Counted from the first letter of the stretch, positions 46,141 through 57,900 are shown. The stretch is DNA of 64,000 bases from Sambucus nigra (GCA_949130495.1 OX422207.1:712352456-712416455); one strand, 5' to 3'. Translations and numbers: made by a program. Notes: generated by a model not told the origin, from the sequence alone.

Positions 46141-48610
46141 TCAAATTCCAATATCATCTTTGGAGGCTTCATCCATGGATTCATCGGTCGAATATTCATC
46201 GTTTTCTAAAGTCACGAATGCATTTCCGTCCAGATTTGTTTGAATGCTGCATATAAGACCGAAACACAATGTAATAAGTACAATATAAAACATTTATTAT
46301 TTAAACGAAGAAATTAAAGAAAAAAAAATGTACTGCATACCCATTTGCAACAGGACAATTCCTCTTATCGTGTGATTGGCCAATTAAACCACAACCGTTA
46401 CAACGACGAGATTTGTTTTGTTTTGCCTTTCGAAATGCCTTTTCCTTTCCTCCTTTAAATCTTTTACCACAACCCTTTGCTCGTACTTGGTTTGGCTCAT
46501 TGAAACTATCCTCCATCCGCGCATTTGGCCCAACTCCCAATCGATTTGTTCTACGGTCACTACCACCACATCCCACAACGCCAATTATTTGATTAATTTT
46601 ATTATTTACAACATCTATAGCATCCGTATATGCTCTCATTGTGTCTTCGTTTGTGAGAGCCTTATCAACCAAATTCAACGCAAGTTGAATCAACCGAGCC
46701 CGATTTGAGAAATATGATTTCTCATCATTTATTATTACCCCACCCTCGACAACATCCCCAACTTTTGCCATTTTTGTCCATCGCTTTAAAATATAAGAGG
46801 CTGGTAATTCTTCAAAGTCATGAAACTTTTGTAAGTACGATAAAATATGTCTACAAGGGATACCGGAGCTTTCAAACTTCTAACAAGTAGATATAGCGAA
46901 GTTGGACACCTTGTCATATGTAATTGTTCGAAATTTGTACGACTCCATTTTTTTCCGAGTAACCTTGTAAACACTTTTATTGCACTCGTCATCTTTTTGT
47001 TCAAATTTATAATTCGAAAAGTCTCGCATCTCATTTTGAAATTTCTCAAACGCTTCCCGTGTATATAAGTCAACCATATGCAACAACACTTCATTTTCCA
47101 AAAATAACTTCGGTTTCTCCGTTAGATCTTTGTGGTCCAAAATTTTTTCTTCATGACGTTGCCGAAGAAGTCCCCTACCAAAGTGAATTATAAAATCTAC
47201 TAATGAATTTTTTTTGGACACATACCCTTTGAAGAATGAATGAGCACTCTCCGCTCGTTGGCTACTCGACATGCCGGCGGAGAAAACATAATTCACATAA
47301 CATGGAATCCAAGTCGAACGGATGTCAAACATATTGTGTAGCCATTTATTGTCAGTCAAGCCACTCCTCTCAATGAGATCAATCCATACCGTATCAAACT
47401 CTTCCTTCAATTCCGTATTCCAAATGCATTCCGAAAACTCACTATAGTAAGCATTATATGTCATGGAGTCTATCTTTTCAGAAAACTTTGTCAATATATG
47501 CCAACTACAATATCTATGAAACATAGTAGGAAGGGAGAGTGATATTGCCTTTGTCATTGCCGGATCTTGATCAGTGATAATCATTTTCGGGGGGCCGCCA
47601 GGCATAGCATCTAGAAAATGGTTGAATAGCCATATGAATGAATCGACTGTCTCATCACCCAAGAATGCAGAACCAAATACAATAGTCTGACCGTGATTAT
47701 TAACACCCAATAATGGTGCAAATATCAAACCATACCGATTAGTGTTGTACATTGTATCAAATATTACAACATCACCATAAAAGTTGTATGAACGTCTTGA
47801 AGAAGAATCAGACCAAAAACAATGTGTTATTTTGTTATCTTCATCGGACTTCATTTCGAACGTGAAAGAAGGATTTTTACTTTTCTCGTGCTTTAAATAT
47901 TCAAAAAAAACACTTCCGTCATGCCCCTTCATCTCTCTTCGCAAGTCCCTCTCGTAATTATACAAATCCTTTTGCGTACATCCAATGTTCTCAAAACATC
48001 CCGCCTGCAACCCAAGAAAATTAAATTGTTGATGTGTTGGGATGTTAATGGCACTAAGTTGTTGGGCTAAACACTTTTGAGATTCTGAAAGTCTACGGTG
48101 AGATCGCAAAAGATGTGTTTTTCCTGGAGTAGACAACGGGTGATTATGGGCCGCAATAAATTGACTGACTATGAATGACCCAGTTATCCCTTTCACTACA
48201 GCAAGTCTAGCACGACAACCTTCTCTAACTACACCTCGCTTTCTTTTAGCACTTGGGTCTGCAATCACCGTACCCTTTCCTTCTTTAAAACATACGTACT
48301 CCTTCCGAATAATCTCATCAGTTCCACGTTTTTTCTTCTCGCTCCACTTTCTAACACTAAACCCCGCGACTTTGGAATAAACATTATAAAAACCGTGGAC
48401 TTCTTCTAGTGATTGAAATTCCTGGCGAAGTTTGGGAGTGATGTCCTCGGGGACTTGAGGGTAATATTGTAAGGAAGATGCCGTTAAATTTAAATCAACA
48501 TGGACGTCCTCACCTTCATCCACAATGGCTATTTCTAAATTATGTCGACTTTCTAAATCCAAATTAATATTCTCACCTATACTACCCACACCATCATAAT
48601 CATTCTCCAT
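46141..48610 (-). pseudogene. FAR1-type MULE transposase, two exons, one in-frame stop
   Basis: Exon 1 is 48610-46341, the intron 46340-46247 (GTATGC...TGCAG, 94 bp), and exon 2 46246-46141, about 791 residues. Residues about 74-165 form the FAR1 zinc finger (C107, C132, H155, H157). Residues about 280-400 are the MULE transposase core with D285 in IFDTMYNTNRYG, D347 in ITDQDPAM, the C-x2-H at C368/H371, and a Glu near 403-404. The SWIM finger follows: codon 577 is TAG (46880-46882), and the Cys expected two residues before C576 is Ser. Beyond it come GIPCRHIL and a zinc-knuckle-like CNGCGLIGQSHDKRNC. Exon 2 gives an acidic tail. It would bind and cut the element ends. This copy needs readthrough to make the whole protein; otherwise it looks nearly intact. 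Confidence 0.85.
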
Positions 48611-48775
48611 TTAACTGCAAAAAAATCAACCACTAGCATTTTTAACAAATAAATTTTTTAAATAGATAAATTTTTAACAAATAAATTTTTTATGTATCCC
48701 TTTTTTAAATAAATTTTTAACAAATAAATTTTTTATGTAACCCTTTTTTAAACAAATTTTTAACAAATAAATTTT

Positions 48776-49130
48776 TTCAGACCTGCTCAAAAAATATTTT
48801 TTTTCAGACCTGCTCATAAAATATTTTTTTCCACTTATGCAGTTATGGAAATTATGGAACGAAGCATGATGTTAAAAAAAAATATTTTATCTAGTTTTTT
48901 TATAAAAACAAAGCAGGTAAAGGTAATGGTTAAAGGTGTAGCACGGACTCAAAAACCACCAAACTACACGCATATTCTGCTCAAAAAAAAAATTTCAGAC
49001 CTGCTCAAAAACAAATTCTGATAAAAAAATTTCAGACCTTCTCAAAATTTCAGACCTGCTCAAAAAAATTTCAGACTATGTAACCCATTATTTCAGACCT
49101 GCTCAAAAAAAAATTTCAGACCTGCTCATA
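48776..49130 (-). repeat. Array of TTTCAGACCTGCTC motifs, right side
   Basis: Reverse complement of the left array motif, with CAGGTCT in place of CAGGTCC. Copies lie near 48777, 48803, 48993, 49030, 49049, 49070 (partial), 49091 and 49114. The array lies 600-954 bp from the right end, upstream of the transposase ATG. An acceptor-like TTTTTTTGCAG just before the ATG suggests that it lies in a 5' UTR intron. Confidence 0.88.
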
Positions 49131-49539
49131 AAATATTTTTTTCCACTATTGCAGTTATGGAAATAATGGAACGAATGTCTGATAAAAAAATAACTTGGGA
49201 TCGATTCCCATAAAATTTATTCACATATGACTTTACACCAAAAACCTAAAACAACAAAGCATGATGTTAAAAAATAAACAAAGCAGGTAATGTCGGTCAT
49301 CAAGATAAAAAAGGGAAACATAAGAAAAAAATATAATATTTTTTTTATCTTCAAGAGTTAAACAAAGCAGGTAAAAATTATGGTGGATTAAAAATAAGGG
49401 ATTCATACCTTAACAACAATGGTGGTCTCTAAAAGGTGTGTAATATTAAAGGTGGGAAGTTTCAGCTAGTATCATTTGTTTATACAAGGTTTGTTTTGTC
49501 AAGGTTTTAGTACTTTGGCTTATGTGCCATATGGAGATA

Positions 49540-49728
49540 GAGGTGAATATGCGTGTAGTTTGGGTTTGACAGAGGAGAGAGAGTGGTGTTTGTTGGGGTT
49601 TGACAGAGGAGAGAGGAGAGAGAGTGCTGTTGAAACAATTTTGAGTGTTGTTTGTTGGGTTTTTGAGTACGTGCGTAAGTATGTATATAATTTGGTCCGT
49701 ATGTGAGAGCCCCTCTCTCTCTCTCTCT

Positions 49729-49730
<2 letters not shown>
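49540..49730 (-). repeat. Right terminal inverted repeat of the Mutator-like element
   Basis: Reverse complement of 44201-44388; ends GTATGTGAGAGCCCCTCTCT and a CT run. It is next to (TA)n on the outside. Confidence 0.9.
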
Positions 49731-49784
<54 letters not shown>

Positions 49785-50327
49785 TGTGTTATATGAACAC
49801 AGTAAATGTTAATATTTGTGAAAATGTTATAGATATAAACCTAACTCATTGCCACCCCTACTCACCCCAAATCGGAGCTCCAGTGGATCCAAACCCCATT
49901 TATCTAATATTCTCTTAATTTCAGAGGTCTGCGCCAGCGGCACCCTATGCCACTACTACCAACCCAAATCATAACTCTGATAAAAGTCGTTGAAGCTCCG
50001 ACAATGGGGGTGGGTAGTGGTGGGGATTGAATGTTGCTAGCGTAAACATTTAAAAATATGATAATTTTGAAAAAAAAAAATAGTAGCTTGGATCTACCGT
50101 GTGTGTGTGTGTGTGTATATATATATATTGTGTAATATTAACTCAGTAAATGTTACTGTTTGTGAAAATTTTATATATATAAAACTATTTCATAAATATA
50201 TTAATACAGTAAATGTTATTATTTGTGAAAATGTCACAAATATAAATCTATTTCATTTTCTGGTGTATACAAAAAAGTTTATTATCTATGACATTTTTAC
50301 AAACAATAGCATTTACTCTGTTATTAC

Positions 50328-50381
<54 letters not shown>

Positions 50382-50672
50382 AAGCTCTGCTGGTGCTCAA
50401 GAGTATCCAGATCCCATTTATCCAATCTTATTTTCAACGGTGTGCGTCAGCGGCACCCCATGACACTCCGGTCGATCCAAAACCCATTTATTCAAAAGTC
50501 TCTTATTTTCAAAGGTTCACGCCAGCGGCATCACATGCCACCCTTACCCACCCCAAATCGGAGCTCTGACGAAGGTCGTTGACGCTCCAACCATGGTGGT
50601 AAGGATTGGATGTCGTTAGCGCGAACTTTTAAATATAAGGTATTTTTGAAAAAAGAGGGTTTGGATCCACCG

Positions 50673-50679
<7 letters not shown>

Positions 50680-50707
<28 letters not shown>

Positions 50708-51425
50708 TGTGTAGTATTACCACAGTAAATGTTACTGTCTGTTTGTGAAAATGTCACATATATAAAATTATTTCATATTCTAGTGCATACAGTAAAGTTT
50801 ACTATTTGTGTAAATTTTTTTCTTTGGAATTTTATAGGCTTCATGGATCTTGTTTGATAGATCTCGTCGAGCAGATTTCAAAAATAGTAATTTTGCGAAA
50901 AACAGATTTGTGAATCAAAAGTTATGATCATTTAAAGTTTTAAAAAAAAGTCCAACCACTTATGTAACTTCCTAAAGGAAGTTACGGATGATTAGTTATA
51001 GGGGCATTTACGTTTAGATCCTATTAGACTTTCTTATATACATTCTAGTCCCATCATGTTTTTCCCTTACATATAAGTCCTATTCCTAATTTTTTGGAAC
51101 TTTTTTTCCAATTTTACCCTTTTAAAACCAACAATCCGTAACTTCCTTGAGGAAGTTACATAAGTGGTTGAACTTTTTTTTTTAATCTTCAAATGATCAT
51201 AACTTTTGATTCACAAATCAGTTTTTCACAAAATTACTATTTTTGAAATCTGCTCGACGAGATCTATCAAACAAGATCCATGAAGGCTATAAAATTCCAA
51301 AGAAAAAAATTTACACAAATAGTAAACTTTACTGTATGCACTAGAATATGAAATATTTTATATATGTGACATTTTTACAAACAGACAGTAACATTTACTG
51401 TGCTAATACTACACACACGCACTAT
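50680..51425. repeat. Second large palindrome of the foldback family
   Basis: The left arm (about 50700-51000) and right arm (about 51105-51420) are inverted copies: GAAGTTACGGATGATTAG against CAATCCGTAACTTCC, and GATCTCGTCGAGCAG against CTGCTCGACGAGATC. The centre (51000-51105) differs from that of 42245-43205. Confidence 0.85.
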
Positions 51426-51800
51426 ATATATATATATATATATATACACGGTGGATCCAAACCCTTTTATTCAAAATTACCTTATATTTGAAGGTTCGCG
51501 CTAGCAGTATCCAATCCTTACCATTATTATTGGAGCTTCAACGACCTTCGTCGGAGCTCCGATTTGGGGTGGGTAAGGGTGGCATGTCTTGTCGCTGGCG
51601 CGGACCTTTGACAATAAGAGACTTTTGAATAAATGGGCTTTGGATCCACCGAAGTATCATGGGGGGCCGCTAGCGCGGACCTTTGAAGATAAGATTGGAT
51701 AAATGGGATCGGGATCATCTGGAGCGCCAATTTGGGGTGAATAGGGGTGGCACAAAACTTTAAAAATAGGAGCATATTGGATATATATATATATATATAT

Positions 51801-51987
51801 ACAGTCTTGCTCTTGTGCGGACTAGTCCGCATTTTAAGAATGCGGACCGGACATGTGTCACCTGACGGTGAACCCAGAAAAGAGAGAGAGTGTGCCTATA
51901 ATTTAGGCGATAATTTCTAAGCGCACCGTTAGGTGACACATGTCCGGTCCGCATTCTTAAAATGCGGTCTAGTCCGCACAAGAGCAT
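51801..51987. mobile_element. MITE of about 187 bp with long inverted repeats, inserted in (TA)n
   Basis: Left CTCTTGTGCGGACTAG and right CTAGTCCGCACAAGAG are perfect inverted repeats. The pairing continues inward through ATTTTAAGAATGCGGACCGG and ACATGTGTCACCT. The loop contains GAGAGAGAG. A related module without it is at 43606-43700. Confidence 0.85.
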
Positions 51988-52236
51988 TATTATATATATA
52001 TATATATATATATATAGTTTGTAAAAATGTCATAGATATTAAACTTTATTGTATACACCAGAAAATGAAATAGTTTTATATTTGTGACATTTTCACAAAC
52101 AATAACATTTACTGTGATAATATATTTATGAAATAGTTTTATATATATAACATTTTCACAAACAGTAACATTTATTGAGTTAATATTACACAATATATAT
52201 ATATAACATTTTCACAAACGGTAACATTTACTGAGT

Positions 52237-52270
<34 letters not shown>

Positions 52271-53375
52271 GGTAGATCCGAACCTCTTTTTTTTAAATTA
52301 CCATATTTTTAAAGGTTTACTCTAGCGACATTCAATCCCCACCACTACCCACCCCAATTGTCGAAGCTTCAACAACTTTCATCAGAGCTATGATTTAGGT
52401 GGGTAGTAGTGGCATAGGGTGCCGTTGGCGCGGACCTCTGAAATTAAGAGAATATTAGATAAATGGAGTTTGGATCCACTGGCGCTCCGATTTGGGGTGA
52501 GTAGGGGTGACATTGGGTTATGTTTATATCTATAATATTTTTACAAACGTTAACATTTACTGTGTTATAACACAGTATATATATATATATATACGGTGGA
52601 TCCAAACCTCTTTTTTCTAATATTATCTTATTTTTAACGGCCGCGCTAGCGGTATCTAATCCCGACCACCACCAACCCCAATTGTCGGAGCTCCAACAAC
52701 CTTCATCAGAGTTCTGATTTGGGGTGACATGGAGTGCCGCTGGCGCGGACCTTAGGAAATAAGAAAATATTGGATAAATGGGTTTTGGATACACCGGCGC
52801 TCCAGTTTGAGGTGAGTAGGGATAGCATTGGATTAGGTTTATATCTGTAATATTTTCACAAATAATAAATGTTACTGTTTGTGAAAATGTTACATCGGCA
52901 TCCCATGCCACCTCAAATCAGAGCTCTGATGAAGGTTGTTGGAGCTCCGATAAAGGGGGTGGGTGGTGGTGGGGATTGGATGCCGCTGGCGCGGACCGTT
53001 AAAAATAAGATAATATCAGAAAAAAAGAGGTTTGGATATATATATATATATATATATATACTGTGTTATATGAACATAGTAAATGTTAATGTTTGTGAAA
53101 ATATTATAGATATAAACATAACTCAATGCCACCCCTACTCACCCCAAATCGGAGCTCCGGTGGATTCAAAATCCATTTATCTAATATTCTCTTAATTTCA
53201 GAGGTCCGCACCAGCGGCACCCTATGCCACTACTACCAACCCAAACCATAGCTCTGATGAAAGTCGTTGAAGCTCCGACAATGGGGTTGGGTAGTGGTGG
53301 AGATTGAATGTCGCTAGCGTAAACATTTAAAATTATGGTAATTTTGAAGAAAAAAAATAGTGGTTTGGATCTACC

Positions 53376-53411
<36 letters not shown>

Positions 53412-53982
53412 TATGTAATATTAACTCTGTAAATGTTACTGTTTGTGAAAATGTTATATTTATATTGTGTAATATTAACTCAGTAAATGTTAGTGTTTGT
53501 GAAAATGTTATATATATATTGTGTAATATTAACTCGGTAAATGTTACTGTTTGTGAAAATGTTATATATATAAAACTATTTCATAAATATATTATCACAG
53601 TAAATGTTATTGTTTGTGAAAATGTCACAAATATAAAATTATTTCATTTTCTGGTGTATACAATAAAGTTTAATATCCATGACACTTTTACAAACTATAT
53701 ATATATATATATATATATATATCCAATTTGCTCGTAAATTTTTAAAGTTCTGTGCCACCTCTATTCACCCCAAATTGGCGCTCCAGATGATCCCGATCCC
53801 ATTGATCCAATCTTATTTTCAAAGGTCCGCGCCAGCGGCACCACATGCCACCCTTACCCACCCCAAATCGGAGCTCTGGTGAAGGTCGTTGAAGCTCCAA
53901 CAATGGTGGTAAGGATTGGATGTCGTTAGCGCGAACCTTTAAATATAAGGTATTTTTGAAAAAAGAGGGTTTGGATCCACCG

Positions 53983-54038
<56 letters not shown>

Positions 54039-54344
54039 CTGTGTAGTATTACCACAGTAAATGTTACTGTCTGTTTGTGAAATGTCACAGATATAAAACT
54101 ATTTCATATTCTCGTGCATACAGTAAAGTTTACTGTTTGTGTAAATTTTTTTCTTTGGAATTTTATAGTCTTCATGGATCTTGTTTGATAGATCTCGTCG
54201 AGCAGATTTCAAAAATAGTAATTTTGCGAAAAACGGATTTGTGAATCAAAAGTTATGATCATTTAAAGATTAAAACAAAAAGTCCAACCACTTATGTAAC
54301 TTCCTTAAGGAAGTTACGGATAGTTGGTTTTAAAAGGGTAAAAT

Positions 54345-54511
54345 TAGCGCTGACAATTTTTGACACGATAATCCATTTACGGTAATAACCCGAAAATGAC
54401 CCGAACATGACACGATTAGCTTGTATAGATTCAAGAGTACCCAAAACTTATACTCAAATCAAAATCAATGCGACCCGAAAATGACACGACTAACCCGAAT
54501 TACCACCCCTA
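54345..54511. mobile_element. hAT-type MITE, 167 bp
   Basis: Imperfect inverted ends: TAGCGCTGACAATTTTTGAC against, reading inward from the right, TAGGGGTGGTAATTCGGGTT. It is flanked by an 8-bp duplication GGTAAAAT at 54337-54344 and 54512-54519, the length used by hAT transposases. It sits in a foldback arm. Confidence 0.85.
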
Positions 54512-54775
54512 GGTAAAATTGTAAAAAAAATTCCTCAAAAGTTGGAATAGGACCTATGGGATTATTAAAAAGTCAATATGACTTATAAGCTTGTTGACCC
54601 AATAAATGTGCTCTAGATATAATTACCCCTTAGTTATAAAAGGGTAAAATGGTGAAAAAATTTCCTAAAAAATTGGAATAGGACCTATGAAATTATTGAA
54701 AAGTCAATAGAACTTATAAAAATATTGACTTGATAAATGAAACTTAAATATAATTATCCCAAAAAAATAAGTTAT

Positions 54776-54984
54776 TTTTTGTAAGAGCTTGTGTATTATT
54801 TCTCAAAACCAAAATAGCCGTACATTATATGTTGTTACGTGCGGGTTATAGGAGGTGAATAACTTTGAACAAGTGTCATTTCACGGTAACAGAGGAATCT
54901 ATAAATATAAGAGCGTCCACGAGCATACCACGAGGCAAGACCAACCATCTCGGACCTCCAAATTCTGACCGGTGCAATTATACA
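54776..54984 (+). promoter_or_regulatory. NRAMP promoter and 5' UTR
   Basis: TATAAATA at 54900-54907 is a good TATA box. A start about 30 bp on leaves a 5' UTR of about 50 bp before ATG 54985. It also shows that the upstream in-frame ATG at 54865 lies before the likely transcript start. The foldback cluster ends near 54775, so only about 125 bp separate it from the TATA box. Confidence 0.6.
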
Positions 54985-57900
54985 ATGACCTCACCTCCCC
55001 CGGATGACCCCCCCAAAGACGAAGAAGCCCACCGTCTCTTATCCTCTCAATCTCCCACATCGCCTGATAACCACGATGAAGTCGCCTACGAATCACGAGA
55101 TAAGATCCTCATCGCCGATTTGGAAACAGACTCCGCCGATTCCGATTCCGATTACTCGGCCACACCTCCTTTTTCATGGAAGAAGCTTTGGCTATTCACG
55201 GGTCCGGGTTTTTTAATGAGCATAGCCTTTCTGGATCCCGGTAATCTCGAGGGAGATCTTCAGGCCGGCGCAATTGCCGGCTACTCTCTTTTATGGTTGC
55301 TGATGTGGGCCACGGGTATGGGGCTGCTAATCCAACTATTGTCAGCCAGGGTGGGTGTGGTTACGGGTCGGCACTTGGCTGAGCTTTGCAGGGAGGAGTA
55401 CCCGTATTGGGCTGGGTTGCTGTTGTGGGTCATGGCGGAGGTGGCCTTGATTGGGGCCGATATCCAAGAGGTCATTGGGAGTGCCATTGCTCTCAAGATT
55501 CTTAGCCGTGGGGTTCTCCCTCTTTGGGCTGGTGTTGTTATCACTGCTTCTGATTGGTGTGTTTTTTCGTCCTTTTTTTTTTTTTTTTAATTCTCGTCCG
55601 CTCTTTCGTTTACTCGGGGATTAAGAAAAAAAAAACATGTTTCTTTGAATTCTATTTTGTTTCGGATTTAAAAAATTCTACTCAATGAGTTAATTGCTCA
55701 AATACTTCACATTCTCAATGAAAGCTCAAATATATTGGGAAAGAAAAAATTATGTTACATATATGAGAGAGTGATTTCGAAATATTTAAAACAAGAAAAA
55801 ACACGGTTTGAATACACAAACGAAAATTTTTCAATGTACGATGTGTAATTAAGTGAGTTTAAATCATTAATGTTAACTGACTTGTTTGGGTTCAGATTAA
55901 CTTAAAAAAAATATTTTTGGTGGGCTAAATTAGAATATAGTGAGCTGTGTTGGGATTATAAGAATCAAAGATTTGAGGTATTTTGGCCAAATTTTGTGGG
56001 CCGTGGGAAAAATTTGTTTTGGAGCCGCAACTTTTTTCCCGTTCTTTATAGAAAAAAATTAGTTCGTCCTTTTTATGATTTTTTTTTCAATTTTTGGCCC
56101 GATCAAAAAATATAATGAAACGCGTGAAGTTGCAGACTCTTCTATAATTTATGTAGATGTTGAATTTTACGTCTACAGTTGGTCTTATAATACTACTTAT
56201 TGTGCTTAATTCAAATTTGTTACTATGTTTACTTTATCAGAATTAAAAAATATGTGTGCAAATTCACCATTTATATGCAATACTGTATCATTCATTCCAA
56301 TCTTTGATTTTACCAAGTTTCTAAAAAACTCGTTTAGGCACGCCTAGGCTTAAGGGTTAGGAGAAACGCGCGCTTTAAGTTTTTTACGCCTTATTCTTGG
56401 TAAAACCCTTAAGGCGCATTTTTTTTCTAAAAACAACAATGATTTAGTAAAACGATATCCCCTTTTAAAGAATTTTTTTACTAATCGGACCATTATCTCA
56501 TCCAAAATAATTAAATAGTATTTTAATTTGCATATATTCAGACATATTTTTTATGATATGTACAATTTTTGTATTTTAATAGTCTTGTTATGATTAAAAA
56601 ATATTAAAATATATTAAGAAGACCTAAACGCCTTTTCACGCCTAGACTTCTAACGCTTAAGGGTTAAGGCTTGGCCTCCACACCTCGATCACACCTACGT
56701 TTTTTAGAACCTTGGGTTTTACTAATAAATTAGGTTGCATTTGTTAAGTCTCTGAAAACTGAATACTGAATATGAAGTCTGAAATCTGAATCTGAAAAAT
56801 ATGTTTGTTTTTATGTTTGAATGTACCTTTGAATGAATATATTTAGACTGATTCAGACTCCAGATGTAACTCTACCTCTTAAGAGTCAAATATAGTTGTT
56901 AGCCTCTTAATCATTTAAAAAAGCAAATACTTTTTGGTACCTCTTAAGTTTGACTGGTTCAAATTCAGACTTAAGCGGTAAAAACAAACAACACCTACGC
57001 ATGTCTGGACAATTAAAAAAAAAGTAACAAAAAACTATTTCTTCCTCACTTTTTCCACATATGTCCCACAGAAAAAAATAAATAAAGAAAAAGATGGAAG
57101 TTCATTATGTTAACTGTGGTTGTTTTATATTACCTTCCTCAACAGTTTCATATTTTTACTTCTTGAGAACTATGGAGTGAGGAAGTTGGAAGCTGTTTTT
57201 GCAGTACTCATTTCAACAATGGGACTCTCATTTGCCTGGATGTTTGCTGACACTGAGCCTAGAGGAAAAGAACTCCTAATTGGTCAGGATAGGGTTTTTG
57301 GTTTTCCTTATTTGTTATAATGCATGAGGTCGCTCATATCTGTTGTTAATTTTAATTTAATTCTCTTTGCAGGTCTTTTAGTACCCAAACTTAGCTCAAG
57401 AACAATTCGGCAGGCTGTGGGAGTGGTTGGATGTGTTATAATGCCTCACAATGTATTTTTGCATTCCGCTTTAGTACAATCGAGGAAGATTGACCCCATG
57501 AAGAAGGGTCGGGTTCAAGAAGCAGTTAATTACTACTCGATTGAGGCCTCTGTTGCCCTTGTTGTCTCCTTCATTATCAATTTGTTTGTTACCACTGTAT
57601 TTGCTAAAGCATTTTATGGTACTAAACAAGCTGATACTATAGGCTTAGTAAATGCAGGACAGTATCTTCAAGAAAGGTACGGTGGAGGATCATTTTCGAT
57701 CCTCTATATATGGGGAATTGGGTTGTTAGCAGCTGGACAGAGTAGCACCATAACTGGTACCTATGCTGGGCAGTTTATCATGGGAGGTTTTCTCAACCTG
57801 CGTTTGAAGAAATGGTTGAGGGCATTGATCACAAGAAGTTGTGCTATTGTTCCGACTATTATTGTAGCTCTTGTGTTCAACAAATCTGAGGCTTCACTAG

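Larger units (their letters stand above)
44201..49730. mobile_element. Complete Mutator-like element with two convergent genes
   Basis: Terminal inverted repeats lie at 44201-44388 and 49540-49730. They start (GA)n then GGGGCTCTCACATACGGACC and differ at only a handful of positions. Inside are a GRF zinc-finger gene on the plus strand (44454-45661) and a FAR1-type MULE transposase on the minus strand (48610-46141). Mirrored CAGGTCYGAAA arrays lie between each TIR and the element's middle. The element sits in a (TA)n tract, so a 9-bp target duplication made of TATATATAT cannot be told from the repeat. A paralogous module without the insert is at 53029-53070. It is 5530 bp, and the high TIR identity implies recent activity. 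Confidence 0.88.
49731..54775. repeat. Foldback module cluster, right of the Mutator-like element
   Basis: The same modules as 41563-44200 in a new order: 49785-50095, 50130-50320, 50385-50670, a second palindrome 50680-51425, an inverted partner 51430-51780, a MITE, then 52012-52200, 52265-52560, 52595-53035, 53060-53370, 53400-53690, 53720-53990, a half palindrome 54000-54340, and the outer terminus to about 54775. Long (TA)n tracts join them. A run of GTGTGTGT lies at 53379-53409. No gene is present. Confidence 0.8.

Noticed and set aside
46847..47094. Frames on both strands overlapping the transposase
   Set aside because: Shadows of the FAR1/MULE frame with no motifs.
54865..54984. 40-residue N-terminal extension of NRAMP from the upstream in-frame ATG
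   Set aside because: It lies upstream of the TATA box, has no similarity to NRAMP N-termini, and the ATG at 54985 gives a standard start with the dileucine signal.
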